Source: Bacteroidaceae bacterium (lineage in GTDB: Bacteria; Bacteroidota; Bacteroidia; Bacteroidales; Bacteroidaceae). Taken from it: 64,000 nucleotides of DNA. The notes beneath the pieces were generated by a model. The model had not been told where the DNA came from and did no database searches. It saw only the letters and a list, made by a program, of their open reading frames with translations. Below are positions 15,771-23,092 of the stretch, one piece after another (position 1 is the stretch's first letter; each line of letters begins with the position of its first letter). The position numbers and the translations under genes are program-made. The DNA lies in the NCBI GenBank assembly GCA_017650105.1, contig JAGCFO010000025.1, forward strand, positions 62,001 through 126,000, given 5' to 3'.

Positions 15771-16937
15771 ATGAAGAAAACCATTACCCCAACCATCCGA
15801 TACATAGGCGTAGACGACCCTGACCTCGACCTTTTCGAGAGCCAGTACGCCGTGCCCGAAGGCATGTGCTACAACTCATATTTGATTGACGACGACAAGA
15901 TTTGCGTGATGGACGGCGTCGACATCCGCAAGGTGGACGAATGGATGAGCCACCTGCAGGAGGAATTGGCAGGACGCAGGCCCAGCTACCTTGTGGTGTC
16001 GCACATGGAACCCGATCACGGCGCTGGCGTGAAAGCCTTCGCCGAAGCATACCCCGAAGCCCAAATCGTTGGCAACGCCAAGACGTTCGGCTTGATGAGT
16101 CAGTTCTTTGACTTCGACATCGACAGCCGCAAACTCGTTGTCGCCGCCGGCGACACGCTTACCCTCGGAGAGCACATCCTCTCGTTCATCATGGCCCCGA
16201 TGGTTCACTGGCCCGAGGTGATGGTAACATTTGAGCAGACGGAAGGAGTGCTGTTCAGCGCCGACGCTTTCGGCAAGTTCGGAATCATCGATGCCGAGCC
16301 CGACGACTGGGCATGCGAGGGCCGTCGCTACTACTTTAATATAGTGGGCAAATACGGCGCCAACGTGCAAAGCCTGCTGAAAAAGATTGCTCCCCTCCCC
16401 GTGCGCATCATCTGCCCCTTGCATGGACCTGTGTTGACCGAGAACCTCAGTTACTACATCAATCTGTACGACACGTGGAGCAGCTATATCCCAGAGACAA
16501 AGGGCGTAGCCATCTTCTGCGCATCCATTCACGGCAACACCCTTCAGGCAGCTCGAGCTCTTGAGCAGATGCTCAGGGAGAAGGGCGAAGAGCGCGTGAG
16601 CCTTGTCGACCTGACGCGCAGCGACATAGCCGAAGCTGTGGAAGACGCCTTCCGCTACGACAGGATGGTGCTCTGCGCCTCGAGTTACGACGCCGGCGTC
16701 TTCACCCCAATGGTACAGTTCCTCTATAGGCTGAAGTCGAAGAACTTCCAATCGCGCAAGGTGGGCATCGTTGAGAACGGCTCGTGGGCACCCTCTGCCG
16801 CACGCACGATGATAGCCGCCCTTGAGGAGATGAAAAACATCAGCCTTGTGGGAGAAATCGTCACCCTAAGAAGTGCATATAAACCCGAACGCGACAGCGC
16901 CTCGCTGCAGGCTTTGGCTGACGCGCTCACAGAATAA
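15771..16937 (+). CDS. fprA: flavodiiron protein (FprA-type O2/NO reductase)
   Basis: 388 residues. The N-terminal metallo-beta-lactamase domain (1-240) has the full di-iron ligand set: HMEPDH (His78, Glu80, Asp82, His83), His146, Asp165 and His218. The C-terminal flavodoxin domain (about 245-388) has the FMN phosphate loop region FCASIHGNTLQAA and later VENGSWAPSAA. Such cytoplasmic proteins reduce O2 to water or NO to N2O and protect anaerobes from oxygen. It is first in an operon with paaK and an ACT protein, with 7 bp to paaK. No rubredoxin is fused or adjacent, so the electron donor is elsewhere. Confidence 0.95.
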   Translation: MKKTITPTIRYIGVDDPDLDLFESQYAVPEGMCYNSYLIDDDKICVMDGVDIRKVDEWMSHLQEELAGRRPSYLVVSHMEPDHGAGVKAFAEAYPEAQIVGNAKTFGLMSQFFDFDIDSRKLVVAAGDTLTLGEHILSFIMAPMVHWPEVMVTFEQTEGVLFSADAFGKFGIIDAEPDDWACEGRRYYFNIVGKYGANVQSLLKKIAPLPVRIICPLHGPVLTENLSYYINLYDTWSSYIPETKGVAIFCASIHGNTLQAARALEQMLREKGEERVSLVDLTRSDIAEAVEDAFRYDRMVLCASSYDAGVFTPMVQFLYRLKSKNFQSRKVGIVENGSWAPSAARTMIAALEEMKNISLVGEIVTLRSAYKPERDSASLQALADALTE

Positions 16938-16944
16938 TAAAACA

Positions 16945-18258
16945 ATGAACTACGATTCACCTTACCTACATCCTGATAAGGAAGCCCTCTCGAGGGAAGA
17001 ACTCGAAGCGCTGCAGCTCCAGAGACTGCAGAAAACCGTGAAGCATTGCATGAACTCGCCCTTCTATAAGAAGCGGTTTGAGGAGATGGGGCTGAAGCCC
17101 GAGGACATTAAGACCCTCGACGATGTGCGAAAGCTGCCCTTCACAACCAAGCAGGATCTGCGCGACACCTATCCCTTCGGCATAGCAAGCGTGCCTCTCA
17201 GCGAATGCGTGCGACTTCACTCCTCTTCGGGCACAACGGGAAATCCCACAGTTATCCTACACACCCAGAAGGACCTTGACGAATGGGCAAACGCTGTTGC
17301 CCGCTGCCTCTGGATGGTAGGACTCAGGCCCGACGACGTTTTCCAAAACTCATCGGGATATGGCATGTTCACCGGAGGACTTGGCTTCCAGTACGGCGCC
17401 GAAAGGCTGGGCATGCTCACCGTTCCCGCTGCTGCCGGCAACACGTTGCGCCAAATCAAGTTCATTACCGACTTCGGCACCACAGCTTTGCACGCTGTAC
17501 CCTCATACGTGACGCGTCTCTATGAGGTGATGCACGAGAAAGGCATCGACCCACGTAAGGACACGAAGCTTCGCGTGCTTGCCATCGGCGCTGAGCCCCA
17601 CAGCGAGGAGCAAAGGCAGCGCATCGAACAGATGCTGGGCGTGAAGGCATACAACTCATTCGGAATGAGCGAGATGTGCGGCCCAGGCGTAGCATTTGAG
17701 TGCAAGGAGCAAAACGGACTTCACTTCTGGGAGGACTACTACATTGTGGAAATCGTCAATCCCGACACTCTGGAGCCCGTGCCCGACGGGGAAATAGGCG
17801 AGCTCGTGCTGACAACGCTGAACCGCGAAGCGATGCCGCTCATCCGCTATCGCACACGCGACTTGACTCGCGTGCTGGGGCGCACTTGTCCCTGCGGAAG
17901 AAACCACGTGCGACTCGACAGAATGCGCGGGCGTAGCGACGACATGATTGTGCTTCGCGGAGTGAACATCTTCCCCATCCAGATAGAGAAAATACTTATG
18001 CAATATCCGGAACTCGGAAGCAACTACCTCATCACTCTCACAACCGACGACGACAACGACAACATGACTGTGGAAGTAGAAATCGCAGAATTTGCCGACG
18101 ACTACGGCATGCTGCAGAACTTGACAAAGCAAGTTACCCGCGCTCTAAAAGACGAGATTCTACTCACGCCTCACGTAAAGCTCGTACCAAAGGGCTCTCT
18201 GCCTGTCAGCGAGGGAAAAGCCGTGCGTGTGGTTGACAAACGCAAAGTATATCAATAA
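16945..18258 (+). CDS. paaK: phenylacetate--CoA ligase family protein
   Basis: 437 residues from ATG 16945 (MNYDSPYLHPDKEAL), 7 bp after fprA; the longer frame inside fprA is rejected. An adenylate-forming enzyme with the AMP/ATP loop HSSSGTTGNPT, later FGMSEMCGPGVAFEC, LTTLNREAMPLIRYRTRDL and the C-terminal hinge RMRGRSDDMIVLRGVNIFP; the CPCGR zinc-like motif is typical of PaaK. It activates aryl-acetates (phenylacetate, indoleacetate) to CoA thioesters, or runs in reverse to make ATP from them in anaerobic aromatic amino-acid fermentation. In Bacteroidota it is commonly linked with indolepyruvate oxidoreductase; those genes are not in the window. Confidence 0.92.
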   Translation: MNYDSPYLHPDKEALSREELEALQLQRLQKTVKHCMNSPFYKKRFEEMGLKPEDIKTLDDVRKLPFTTKQDLRDTYPFGIASVPLSECVRLHSSSGTTGNPTVILHTQKDLDEWANAVARCLWMVGLRPDDVFQNSSGYGMFTGGLGFQYGAERLGMLTVPAAAGNTLRQIKFITDFGTTALHAVPSYVTRLYEVMHEKGIDPRKDTKLRVLAIGAEPHSEEQRQRIEQMLGVKAYNSFGMSEMCGPGVAFECKEQNGLHFWEDYYIVEIVNPDTLEPVPDGEIGELVLTTLNREAMPLIRYRTRDLTRVLGRTCPCGRNHVRLDRMRGRSDDMIVLRGVNIFPIQIEKILMQYPELGSNYLITLTTDDDNDNMTVEVEIAEFADDYGMLQNLTKQVTRALKDEILLTPHVKLVPKGSLPVSEGKAVRVVDKRKVYQ

Positions 18259-18306
18259 AATGCAGATTATTTGTCGTTACAAGTAACCTTCCATGTTTGT
18301 TTTCAT

Positions 18307-18340
18307 CCGATTATCTGATTACCCGATTATTTGAATATCC
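18307..18340 (+). repeat. 8-bp tandem repeat (consensus CYGATTAY) before a start codon
   Basis: CCGATTAT, CTGATTAC, CCGATTAT and TTGAATAT follow one another without gaps and end one base before the ATG of the ACT protein at 18342. The same octamer design precedes pnuT at 42848-42889. Confidence 0.7.
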
Positions 18341-18341
18341 C

Positions 18342-18773
18342 ATGACTATCCACCAATTATCCGTATTCATAGAGAACAAGAGCGGCACGCTTCTTCAAGT
18401 ATTGCAGTCGCTCAAGGAAGCAAACATCCAAATCATTGCTTCCACCATCGCCGACACACAAGAGTATGGCATCTACAGAATTATCTGCAGCCAGCCAGCA
18501 AAAGCTTATCTGCTGTTGAAGGAAGACGGCATCAACGTCGTGCTTAGCGAAGTGTTTGCTATCGAACTTGACAATTATCCAGGAAGAGCGGCACAGGCTA
18601 TTCAGCTCTTCTCATCAAGCGGGATAAGCATCAACTATATGTATTCCTTCCTTCTTCATGGAAAAGGCATACTCGTGTTCCGCACAAACGACAGCGAGAA
18701 GACAAGAGAAGTCATTGCCAACAATCACTTGAGCTTCGTTGAGGAAGAGCAGCTGAACGAAATAGCAGAATAA
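18342..18773 (+). CDS. tandem ACT-domain protein
   Basis: 143 residues from ATG 18342 (MTIHQLSVFIENKSGTL); the upstream extension is the octamer repeat and is rejected. Two ACT domains: residues 1-65 (LSVFIENKSGTLLQVLQSLKEANIQI) and 70-143 (YPGRAAQAIQLFSSSGISINYMYSFL). ACT domains bind amino acids; stand-alone pairs of this kind commonly follow paaK/ior genes and may sense aromatic amino acids. Third gene of the fprA-paaK operon. A 7-bp hairpin (AGCAGAA/TTCTGCT, 18764-18782) spans its stop codon but lacks a T run. Confidence 0.88.
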   Translation: MTIHQLSVFIENKSGTLLQVLQSLKEANIQIIASTIADTQEYGIYRIICSQPAKAYLLLKEDGINVVLSEVFAIELDNYPGRAAQAIQLFSSSGISINYMYSFLLHGKGILVFRTNDSEKTREVIANNHLSFVEEEQLNEIAE

Positions 18774-18800
18774 ACTTCTGCTCTAGGAAACCAAGAATTA

Positions 18801-18858
18801 TATCGCGCACGATAAAACATAAAATTCGTTAAAGTTTTGTTTTATATCGTGCGCGATA
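18801..18858. promoter_or_regulatory. paired OhrR-type operators upstream of gpx-ohrR
   Basis: TATCGCGCACGATA (18801-18814) and TATCGTGCGCGATA (18845-18858) are exact reverse complements of each other, and each is itself an imperfect palindrome (TATCG, 4 nt, CGATA). The second ends 13 bp before the -7 element and covers the -33 region, as expected for a repressor site. The downstream operon encodes an OhrR-like MarR regulator, so autoregulation is the natural inference. Centres are 44 bp apart. Confidence 0.75.
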
Positions 18859-18871
18859 AAAATATTCGTAT

Positions 18872-18880
18872 TATCTTTGC
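18872..18880 (+). promoter_or_regulatory. gpx promoter -7 element
   Basis: TATCTTTGC on the plus strand; the normal -33 TTTG is replaced by the operator, suggesting tight repression. Confidence 0.65.
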
Positions 18881-18950
18881 CGGCGTAAAACATAAGATTA
18901 CGCAATATTTAAATAGGAAAAGAAATACTCACTTATAAAAATTCACTATT

Positions 18951-19427
18951 ATGGCAAAGATTTATGATTTCAAAGCGCTGACAAGCAAAGGCGCAGAATT
19001 GGATTTCTCCCAGTTTGAGGGAAAAGTATTGCTCATCGTCAACACAGCAAGCAAATGCGGGTTTACTCCTCAGTTTGCAGGGTTGGAAGAACTGAATCAG
19101 AAATACAAAGACCAAGGGCTTGTAGTGATTGGCTTCCCCTGCAATCAGTTTGCCCATCAAGATCCGGGTACAGATGAAGAGATTAGCGGATTCTGCCAAT
19201 TAAACTACGGAGTTACATTCCAGATAATGAAGAAGGTTGACGTAAACGGCAAGGATGCGCATCCCATCTTCAATTATCTGAAAAAGGAGACAGGAGGTTT
19301 GTTTGGCAGCGCCATCAAATGGAACTTTACCAAATTCCTTGTGTCGCGCGACGGTAACACCATCAAGCGCTTTGCGCCTACTACCGCACCTAAAGACATA
19401 GCAAAAGATATCGAAGAGTTACTCTAA
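18951..19427 (+). CDS. glutathione peroxidase-like thiol peroxidase
   Basis: 158 residues, the normal length of bacterial glutathione peroxidase (BtuE/Gpx) proteins. The peroxidatic Cys36 in NTASKCGFTPQF (Cys rather than selenocysteine), the Gln-containing segment GFPCNQFAHQDPG, and the Trp-Asn pair in IKWNFTKFLV form the catalytic tetrad region. In bacteria without glutathione these enzymes usually take electrons from thioredoxin and reduce hydrogen or lipid peroxides. First gene of a two-gene operon with an OhrR-type regulator starting 4 bp later; paired palindromic operators lie upstream. There is no signal peptide, so it is cytoplasmic. Confidence 0.93.
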   Translation: MAKIYDFKALTSKGAELDFSQFEGKVLLIVNTASKCGFTPQFAGLEELNQKYKDQGLVVIGFPCNQFAHQDPGTDEEISGFCQLNYGVTFQIMKKVDVNGKDAHPIFNYLKKETGGLFGSAIKWNFTKFLVSRDGNTIKRFAPTTAPKDIAKDIEELL

Positions 19428-19431
19428 GAAA

Positions 19432-19896
19432 ATGGCATACGAACAACTCGAGCTGCGACATCAGTTATGCTTCCGCCTTTACACAGCAAGCAGACTCATA
19501 ACTCAAGCCTACGAGCCTTACCTGAAGGCTCTCGGCATCACATACACTCAGTATTTGGTTTTGCTGGTTCTTTGGGAAAAAGACAATCAGCCCGTGAATG
19601 ACATAGGCAAGAAACTACTGCTCGGCATAAACACCACGTCCCCACTCATCAAGCGAATGGAAGTCTTGGGATTGGTAGCACGTCACGGAAACGACGCTGA
19701 CAAACGCCAGCAATTGGTTTACCTTACTCCCAAAGGGAAGCAGATGAAAGAAGACGCAGCAAACATACCAAACTGTTTGGCAAAGCAAATGCTGAAGAGT
19801 GGTGTGGCTCCCGAGGAAATGTTCAAAATGATACCTTTGCTTGACGAATTCATCTCAAAGATGAGCACAAAGGAAAAGCAAGACACAATAGAATAA
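19432..19896 (+). CDS. OhrR-type MarR-family peroxide-sensing repressor
   Basis: 154 residues. The winged helix-turn-helix is in the order LGITYTQYLVLLVLWEKDNQPVNDIGKKLLLGINTTSPLIKRMEVLGLV, then the wing RHGNDADKRQQLVYLTPKG. The N-terminal Cys13 in LRHQLCFRLYTASR occupies the position of the redox-active cysteine of OhrR proteins, which release DNA when oxidised by organic peroxides. Placement directly after gpx and the paired palindromic sites upstream of gpx support control of this operon. Followed by a clear terminator. Confidence 0.9.
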   Translation: MAYEQLELRHQLCFRLYTASRLITQAYEPYLKALGITYTQYLVLLVLWEKDNQPVNDIGKKLLLGINTTSPLIKRMEVLGLVARHGNDADKRQQLVYLTPKGKQMKEDAANIPNCLAKQMLKSGVAPEEMFKMIPLLDEFISKMSTKEKQDTIE

Positions 19897-19919
19897 GTAT
19901 TAGCCACATTTTTCTATCA

Positions 19920-19950
19920 AGAAAGCCCCTCACAATGGGGCTTTCTGTTA
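19920..19950 (+). terminator. gpx-ohrR terminator
   Basis: A 10-bp perfect stem, AGAAAGCCCC (19920-19929) with GGGGCTTTCT (19937-19946), 7-nt loop, followed by a weak T run (GTTATTAA). It ends just before the promoter of the next gene. Confidence 0.8.
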
Positions 19951-19957
19951 TTAATAA

Positions 19958-19990
19958 TTTGCTTTTTTCATAAATTTTATTTATCTTTGT
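19958..19990 (+). promoter_or_regulatory. promoter of the Y-family polymerase gene
   Basis: TTTG (19958-19961), 20 bp, TATCTTTG (19982-19989). Transcription should start near 19997, so a GTG at 19989 cannot be the start codon; the ATG at 20007 is. Confidence 0.75.
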
Positions 19991-20006
19991 GACAGAAAAG
20001 GAAAAG

Positions 20007-21530
20007 ATGGAGAAGCAACGCACATATATTGCTATCGACTTAAAATCTTTCTACGCTTCGGTGGAATGTGTAGAGAGAGGACTCGATCCGCTCACAACTA
20101 ATCTTGTCGTAGCTGATGCAAGCCGTACCGACAAAACCATCTGCCTTGCTATTACCCCCTCCTTGAAAGCTTACGGATTGGGAGGAAGAGCGCGACTTTT
20201 TGAAGTGAATCAGCGCATACGGGAAGTGAACAGGGAGAGATGTCTTCGTCTTCCCGACAAACAACTAAGCGGAAAATCCTATTCCGACATAGAGCTGAAG
20301 GCACACCCGGAGAAAGCTGTCGATTTCATTATTGCACAGCCCCGAATGGGTTTTTACATAGAGTACAGTCTCCGCATCAGGAAAATCTACGAGAGATTCT
20401 TCTCGCCCGAAGATATCTACATCTACTCTATCGACGAAATCATGTGCGACGTTACTCCCTATTTGAAGATTCAAAAGACAACAGCACGCGATCTGACGCA
20501 GAAGGTTATCCGCCAGATTCTTAAGGAGACAGGCATCACGGCTACTGCCGGAATCGGAACGAACCTCTATCTCGCAAAAGTGGCTATGGATATCGTTGCA
20601 AAGCATATTCCTGCCGACGAAAACGGAGTGCGTATAGCAGAATTGGACGAGATTTCCTACCGAAAGCAGCTCTGGGATCACACGCCCATCACCGATTTCT
20701 GGCAGATAGGAAGAGGAACTGCACAAAGGCTTTCCGTCTACGGAATAGAAACGATGGGAGAGCTGGCGCGCTGCTCTATCGAACATGAGGATTTTCTGTA
20801 TAACCTTTTTGGGAAAAAGGCAGAAATCATTATCGATCATGCCTGGGGATGGGAGCCTTGCACCATTGAGGAAATACATTCCTATCAGCCTAAATCTCGC
20901 TCAATAAGCAGCGGGCAAGTGCTCGCAGAGCCCTACGACACAAAGCGGGCGCTGGTTATCGTCAAGGAAATGGCTGACGAACTCACTTTGAGGCTAGTGT
21001 ATTCAAATCTCAAGACAAATCAAGTGGACTTGACTATCAACTATGATGTCTCCAACCTGAGCGACAACAAAATAAGACAGGCTTACAAAGAAGACACAGA
21101 GCTTGATTTCTACAAACGTACCGTTCCCCGACATTCCCACAGCACGCAAAATCTTAAGGAACATACCTCCTCAAGCAGGCTTATCATAAGCGCAGCAAGC
21201 GAGCTATACAAGAAAATCGTCAAGCAAGGGCTGCTAATCAGAAGGATAACCATTGCCTTCAATCACGTCATCACCGAGCAAGAATATCAGAGGATAAAAG
21301 AAAAGGCTGATGCCGAACCGACTCAATTGTCACTCTTCACAGATTTTACTACCATCAAGAAAGAAAAAGAGCAGGAAGCGAAGACTTTGGAAAGGGAAAG
21401 GAAACTGCAAAAGACAATCCTGAACATCAAGGAGCAGTTTGGGCGAAATGCCATACTGAAAGGCATCGACTTTGAAGAAGGAGCCACAGCAAGGGAACGA
21501 AACAAACAAAGAGGGGGACACAGAGAATAA
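20007..21530 (+). CDS. Y-family DNA polymerase (UmuC/YqjW-like)
   Basis: 507 residues from ATG 20007. Catalytic carboxylates are visible in AIDLKSFYASVE (palm, near the N-terminus) and YSIDEIMCDV. The later segments ATAGIGTNLYLAKVAMDI and HTPITDFWQIGRGTAQRLSVYGIETMGELA are the helix-hairpin-helix region of the family. The little-finger domain follows, then a clamp-binding motif TQLSLF and a basic tail ending RERNKQRGGHRE. Overall it looks more like the Firmicute UvrX/YqjW branch than DinB, a type often carried by mobile elements, though base composition here is not unusual. It likely performs translesion synthesis. No UmuD partner is adjacent and no LexA-type box was recognised. Confidence 0.9.
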   Translation: MEKQRTYIAIDLKSFYASVECVERGLDPLTTNLVVADASRTDKTICLAITPSLKAYGLGGRARLFEVNQRIREVNRERCLRLPDKQLSGKSYSDIELKAHPEKAVDFIIAQPRMGFYIEYSLRIRKIYERFFSPEDIYIYSIDEIMCDVTPYLKIQKTTARDLTQKVIRQILKETGITATAGIGTNLYLAKVAMDIVAKHIPADENGVRIAELDEISYRKQLWDHTPITDFWQIGRGTAQRLSVYGIETMGELARCSIEHEDFLYNLFGKKAEIIIDHAWGWEPCTIEEIHSYQPKSRSISSGQVLAEPYDTKRALVIVKEMADELTLRLVYSNLKTNQVDLTINYDVSNLSDNKIRQAYKEDTELDFYKRTVPRHSHSTQNLKEHTSSSRLIISAASELYKKIVKQGLLIRRITIAFNHVITEQEYQRIKEKADAEPTQLSLFTDFTTIKKEKEQEAKTLERERKLQKTILNIKEQFGRNAILKGIDFEEGATARERNKQRGGHRE

Positions 21531-21631
21531 CCGCAAAAAATCCTACGAAACAGGAAGAGGATGCCAAAAACGCTGATGAAACAAAGCTCTATCTGACACA
21601 GAAAGACATTTCACAAACTTCATCTTTTGTG

Positions 21632-21730
21632 CAGAAAACAAATATTTTTTTTGGAGAACAAATAAAATTTTTTGGAGAACAAATAGCGCGATATTTATTG
21701 AGCAAAAAAAATTATGTAGAAAGCAAAATT
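21632..21730. repeat. 21-bp-phased array (TTCTYC family) upstream of the queuosine genes
   Basis: Units of 21 bp beginning GAACAAATAAAATTTTTT and GAACAAATAGCGCGATAT, joined by TTTGGA linkers. It lies immediately upstream of the promoter of the queuosine salvage genes. Confidence 0.65.
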
Positions 21731-21735
21731 CTTCG

Positions 21736-21813
21736 TACCTTTGCCGCCGAGGAAAAAGGAAGGACTCTCCTACCCTTTTCCAAGTGTGCTTGGAACCACT
21801 AAAAAAACAAGAT
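21736..21813 (+). promoter_or_regulatory. promoter and structured leader of the queuosine salvage operon
   Basis: The -7 element TACCTTTGC lies at 21736-21744. The predicted 5' leader (about 21751-21813) can form a stem GGAAAAAGG (21751-21759) with CCTTTTCC (21774-21781, one bulged A) and a second hairpin CCAAG/CTTGG (21780-21793) that shares two bases with the first, followed by an A-rich CACTAAAAAAACAAG segment next to the start. Queuosine genes are often under preQ1 riboswitches, but I cannot match this leader to a known preQ1 class. Confidence 0.5.
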
Positions 21814-22494
21814 ATGACAAAACAGACGTACACTACTACTTTCGTAGTGATGGCAATACTATTTAACGTATGCCTCATTGCTTCTAACCTATTTGCCGTC
21901 AAGCTATTCTGCCTTTTTGGCAAGTTCACACTCAGCGGCGCAGTTATCATCTTCCCCATTTCCTATATCATCAACGACTGCCTCAGCGAAGTCTACGGAT
22001 ATCAGAAGGCACAGTTGGTCATCTGGAGCGGATTTGTGATGAATTTCTTCTTCGTCCTTGTGGCGCAACTGGTAATCCTGCTTCCGGGAGCTCCTTTCTG
22101 GGAAGGAGGCGAGGCTTTCAAGTATGTCTTCGGCGCTGCCCCTCGGGCAACGCTTGCTTCCTTGCTTGCCTTCGTTGCCGGCTCTTCCACCAACGCGTTT
22201 GTTATGAGCAAGATGAAAGTTGCATCCAGCGGAAAGCGATTTGGCTTGCGAGCCATCCTCTCCTCGCTTGCGGGCGAGAGCATCGCCTCGCTCATCTTCG
22301 TGCCAATCGTATTCTGGAACTTGGGAACAAAAGTCATCCTAGTCACTATGGCTTGCCAAATTGTAGCTAAGGTCTGCTACGAGATAATCGTACTGCCTTT
22401 GACAGCGCGTGTCGTGAAGATAATAAAATCACACGAAGGAATTGACATTTATGACAGGAACATCTCATATAACCCGTTCAAACTAAAAGATTAA
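21814..22494 (+). CDS. queuosine precursor transporter (YhhQ family)
   Basis: 226 residues from ATG 21814 ([20 protein letters not shown]). About six transmembrane helices; the family motif [20 protein letters not shown] follows the second helix, and the Ser/Asn-rich [12 protein letters not shown] and [15 protein letters not shown] segments are characteristic of the YhhQ/QPTR family, which imports preQ0 or preQ1 (in some species queuine). It is placed 4 bp before queF, which reduces preQ0 to preQ1, so preQ0 uptake is the likely role. No queC, queD or queE is adjacent, so this is either a salvage unit or a split pathway. Confidence 0.93.
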   Translation: MTKQTYTTTFVVMAILFNVCLIASNLFAVKLFCLFGKFTLSGAVIIFPISYIINDCLSEVYGYQKAQLVIWSGFVMNFFFVLVAQLVILLPGAPFWEGGEAFKYVFGAAPRATLASLLAFVAGSSTNAFVMSKMKVASSGKRFGLRAILSSLAGESIASLIFVPIVFWNLGTKVILVTMACQIVAKVCYEIIVLPLTARVVKIIKSHEGIDIYDRNISYNPFKLKD

Positions 22495-22498
22495 CATC

Positions 22499-22960
22499 AT
22501 GACTATCGATAGAAAATCAGACAATCTCGAAGCCCTCGGCAACAAGATAGAATATAGCCAGGACTATGCTCCTGAAGTGTTGGAGACTTTCACAAACATG
22601 CATCAGGATCACGACTACTGGGTAAGGTTCAACTGCCCTGAGTTCACGACTCTCTGCCCTATCACAGGACAGCCAGACTTTGCAGAGATACGCATCAGCT
22701 ACATCCCAGACGTCAAAATGGTTGAGAGCAAAAGCCTGAAACTGTATCTTTTCAGTTTCCGCAATCATGGAGACTTTCACGAGGACTGCGTGAACACGAT
22801 TATGAAGGATCTCATCCAGGCAATGAATCCGAAATACATCGAAGTAACGGGGTTCTTCACTCCCCGAGGAGGCATCTCCATCTTCCCCTACTCCAACTAT
22901 GGAAAACCTGGAACCAAATACGAGCAATTGGCAGAGCAGCGCTTTGCGACACATGAATAA
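22499..22960 (+). CDS. queF: NADPH-dependent 7-cyano-7-deazaguanine reductase
   Basis: Reduces preQ0 to preQ1 with NADPH in the queuosine tRNA-modification pathway. 153 residues, the unimodal (short) QueF type. The thioimide-forming Cys53 is in [14 protein letters not shown] with Asp60 as the proton relay, and the QueF signature [16 protein letters not shown] follows at about 76-91. [12 protein letters not shown] near the end is also conserved. Translationally close to the transporter (4-bp gap). Confidence 0.96.
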   Translation: MTIDRKSDNLEALGNKIEYSQDYAPEVLETFTNMHQDHDYWVRFNCPEFTTLCPITGQPDFAEIRISYIPDVKMVESKSLKLYLFSFRNHGDFHEDCVNTIMKDLIQAMNPKYIEVTGFFTPRGGISIFPYSNYGKPGTKYEQLAEQRFATHE

Positions 22961-23062
22961 AAAGAGGTATAGGAAGAGCTCCGTTTTGCATCTTTAGCAA
23001 TCGAATGAGCAAAAACGCAAGAGTTTTTCTCATATTTCGGCAAAGGTAAAGAAAAAAAGCTA

Positions 23063-23071
23063 TATCTTTGC
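23063..23071 (+). promoter_or_regulatory. promoter -7 element of the acyl-CoA synthetase gene
   Basis: TATCTTTGC, about 22 bp before the ATG at 23093; no good -33 match. Confidence 0.5.
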
Positions 23072-23092
23072 AAGTGACATACAATCCTTTTT

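Noticed and set aside
15876..16751. 291-codon minus-strand ORF opposite fprA
   Set aside because: A shadow ORF; the plus strand carries the full set of flavodiiron metal ligands.
19989..20006. Upstream GTG start for the Y-family polymerase
   Set aside because: The GTG lies inside the -7 promoter element, upstream of the predicted transcript start.
21751..21813. Type I preQ1 riboswitch
   Set aside because: The conserved core segments of that class are not present, so only a structured leader is claimed.
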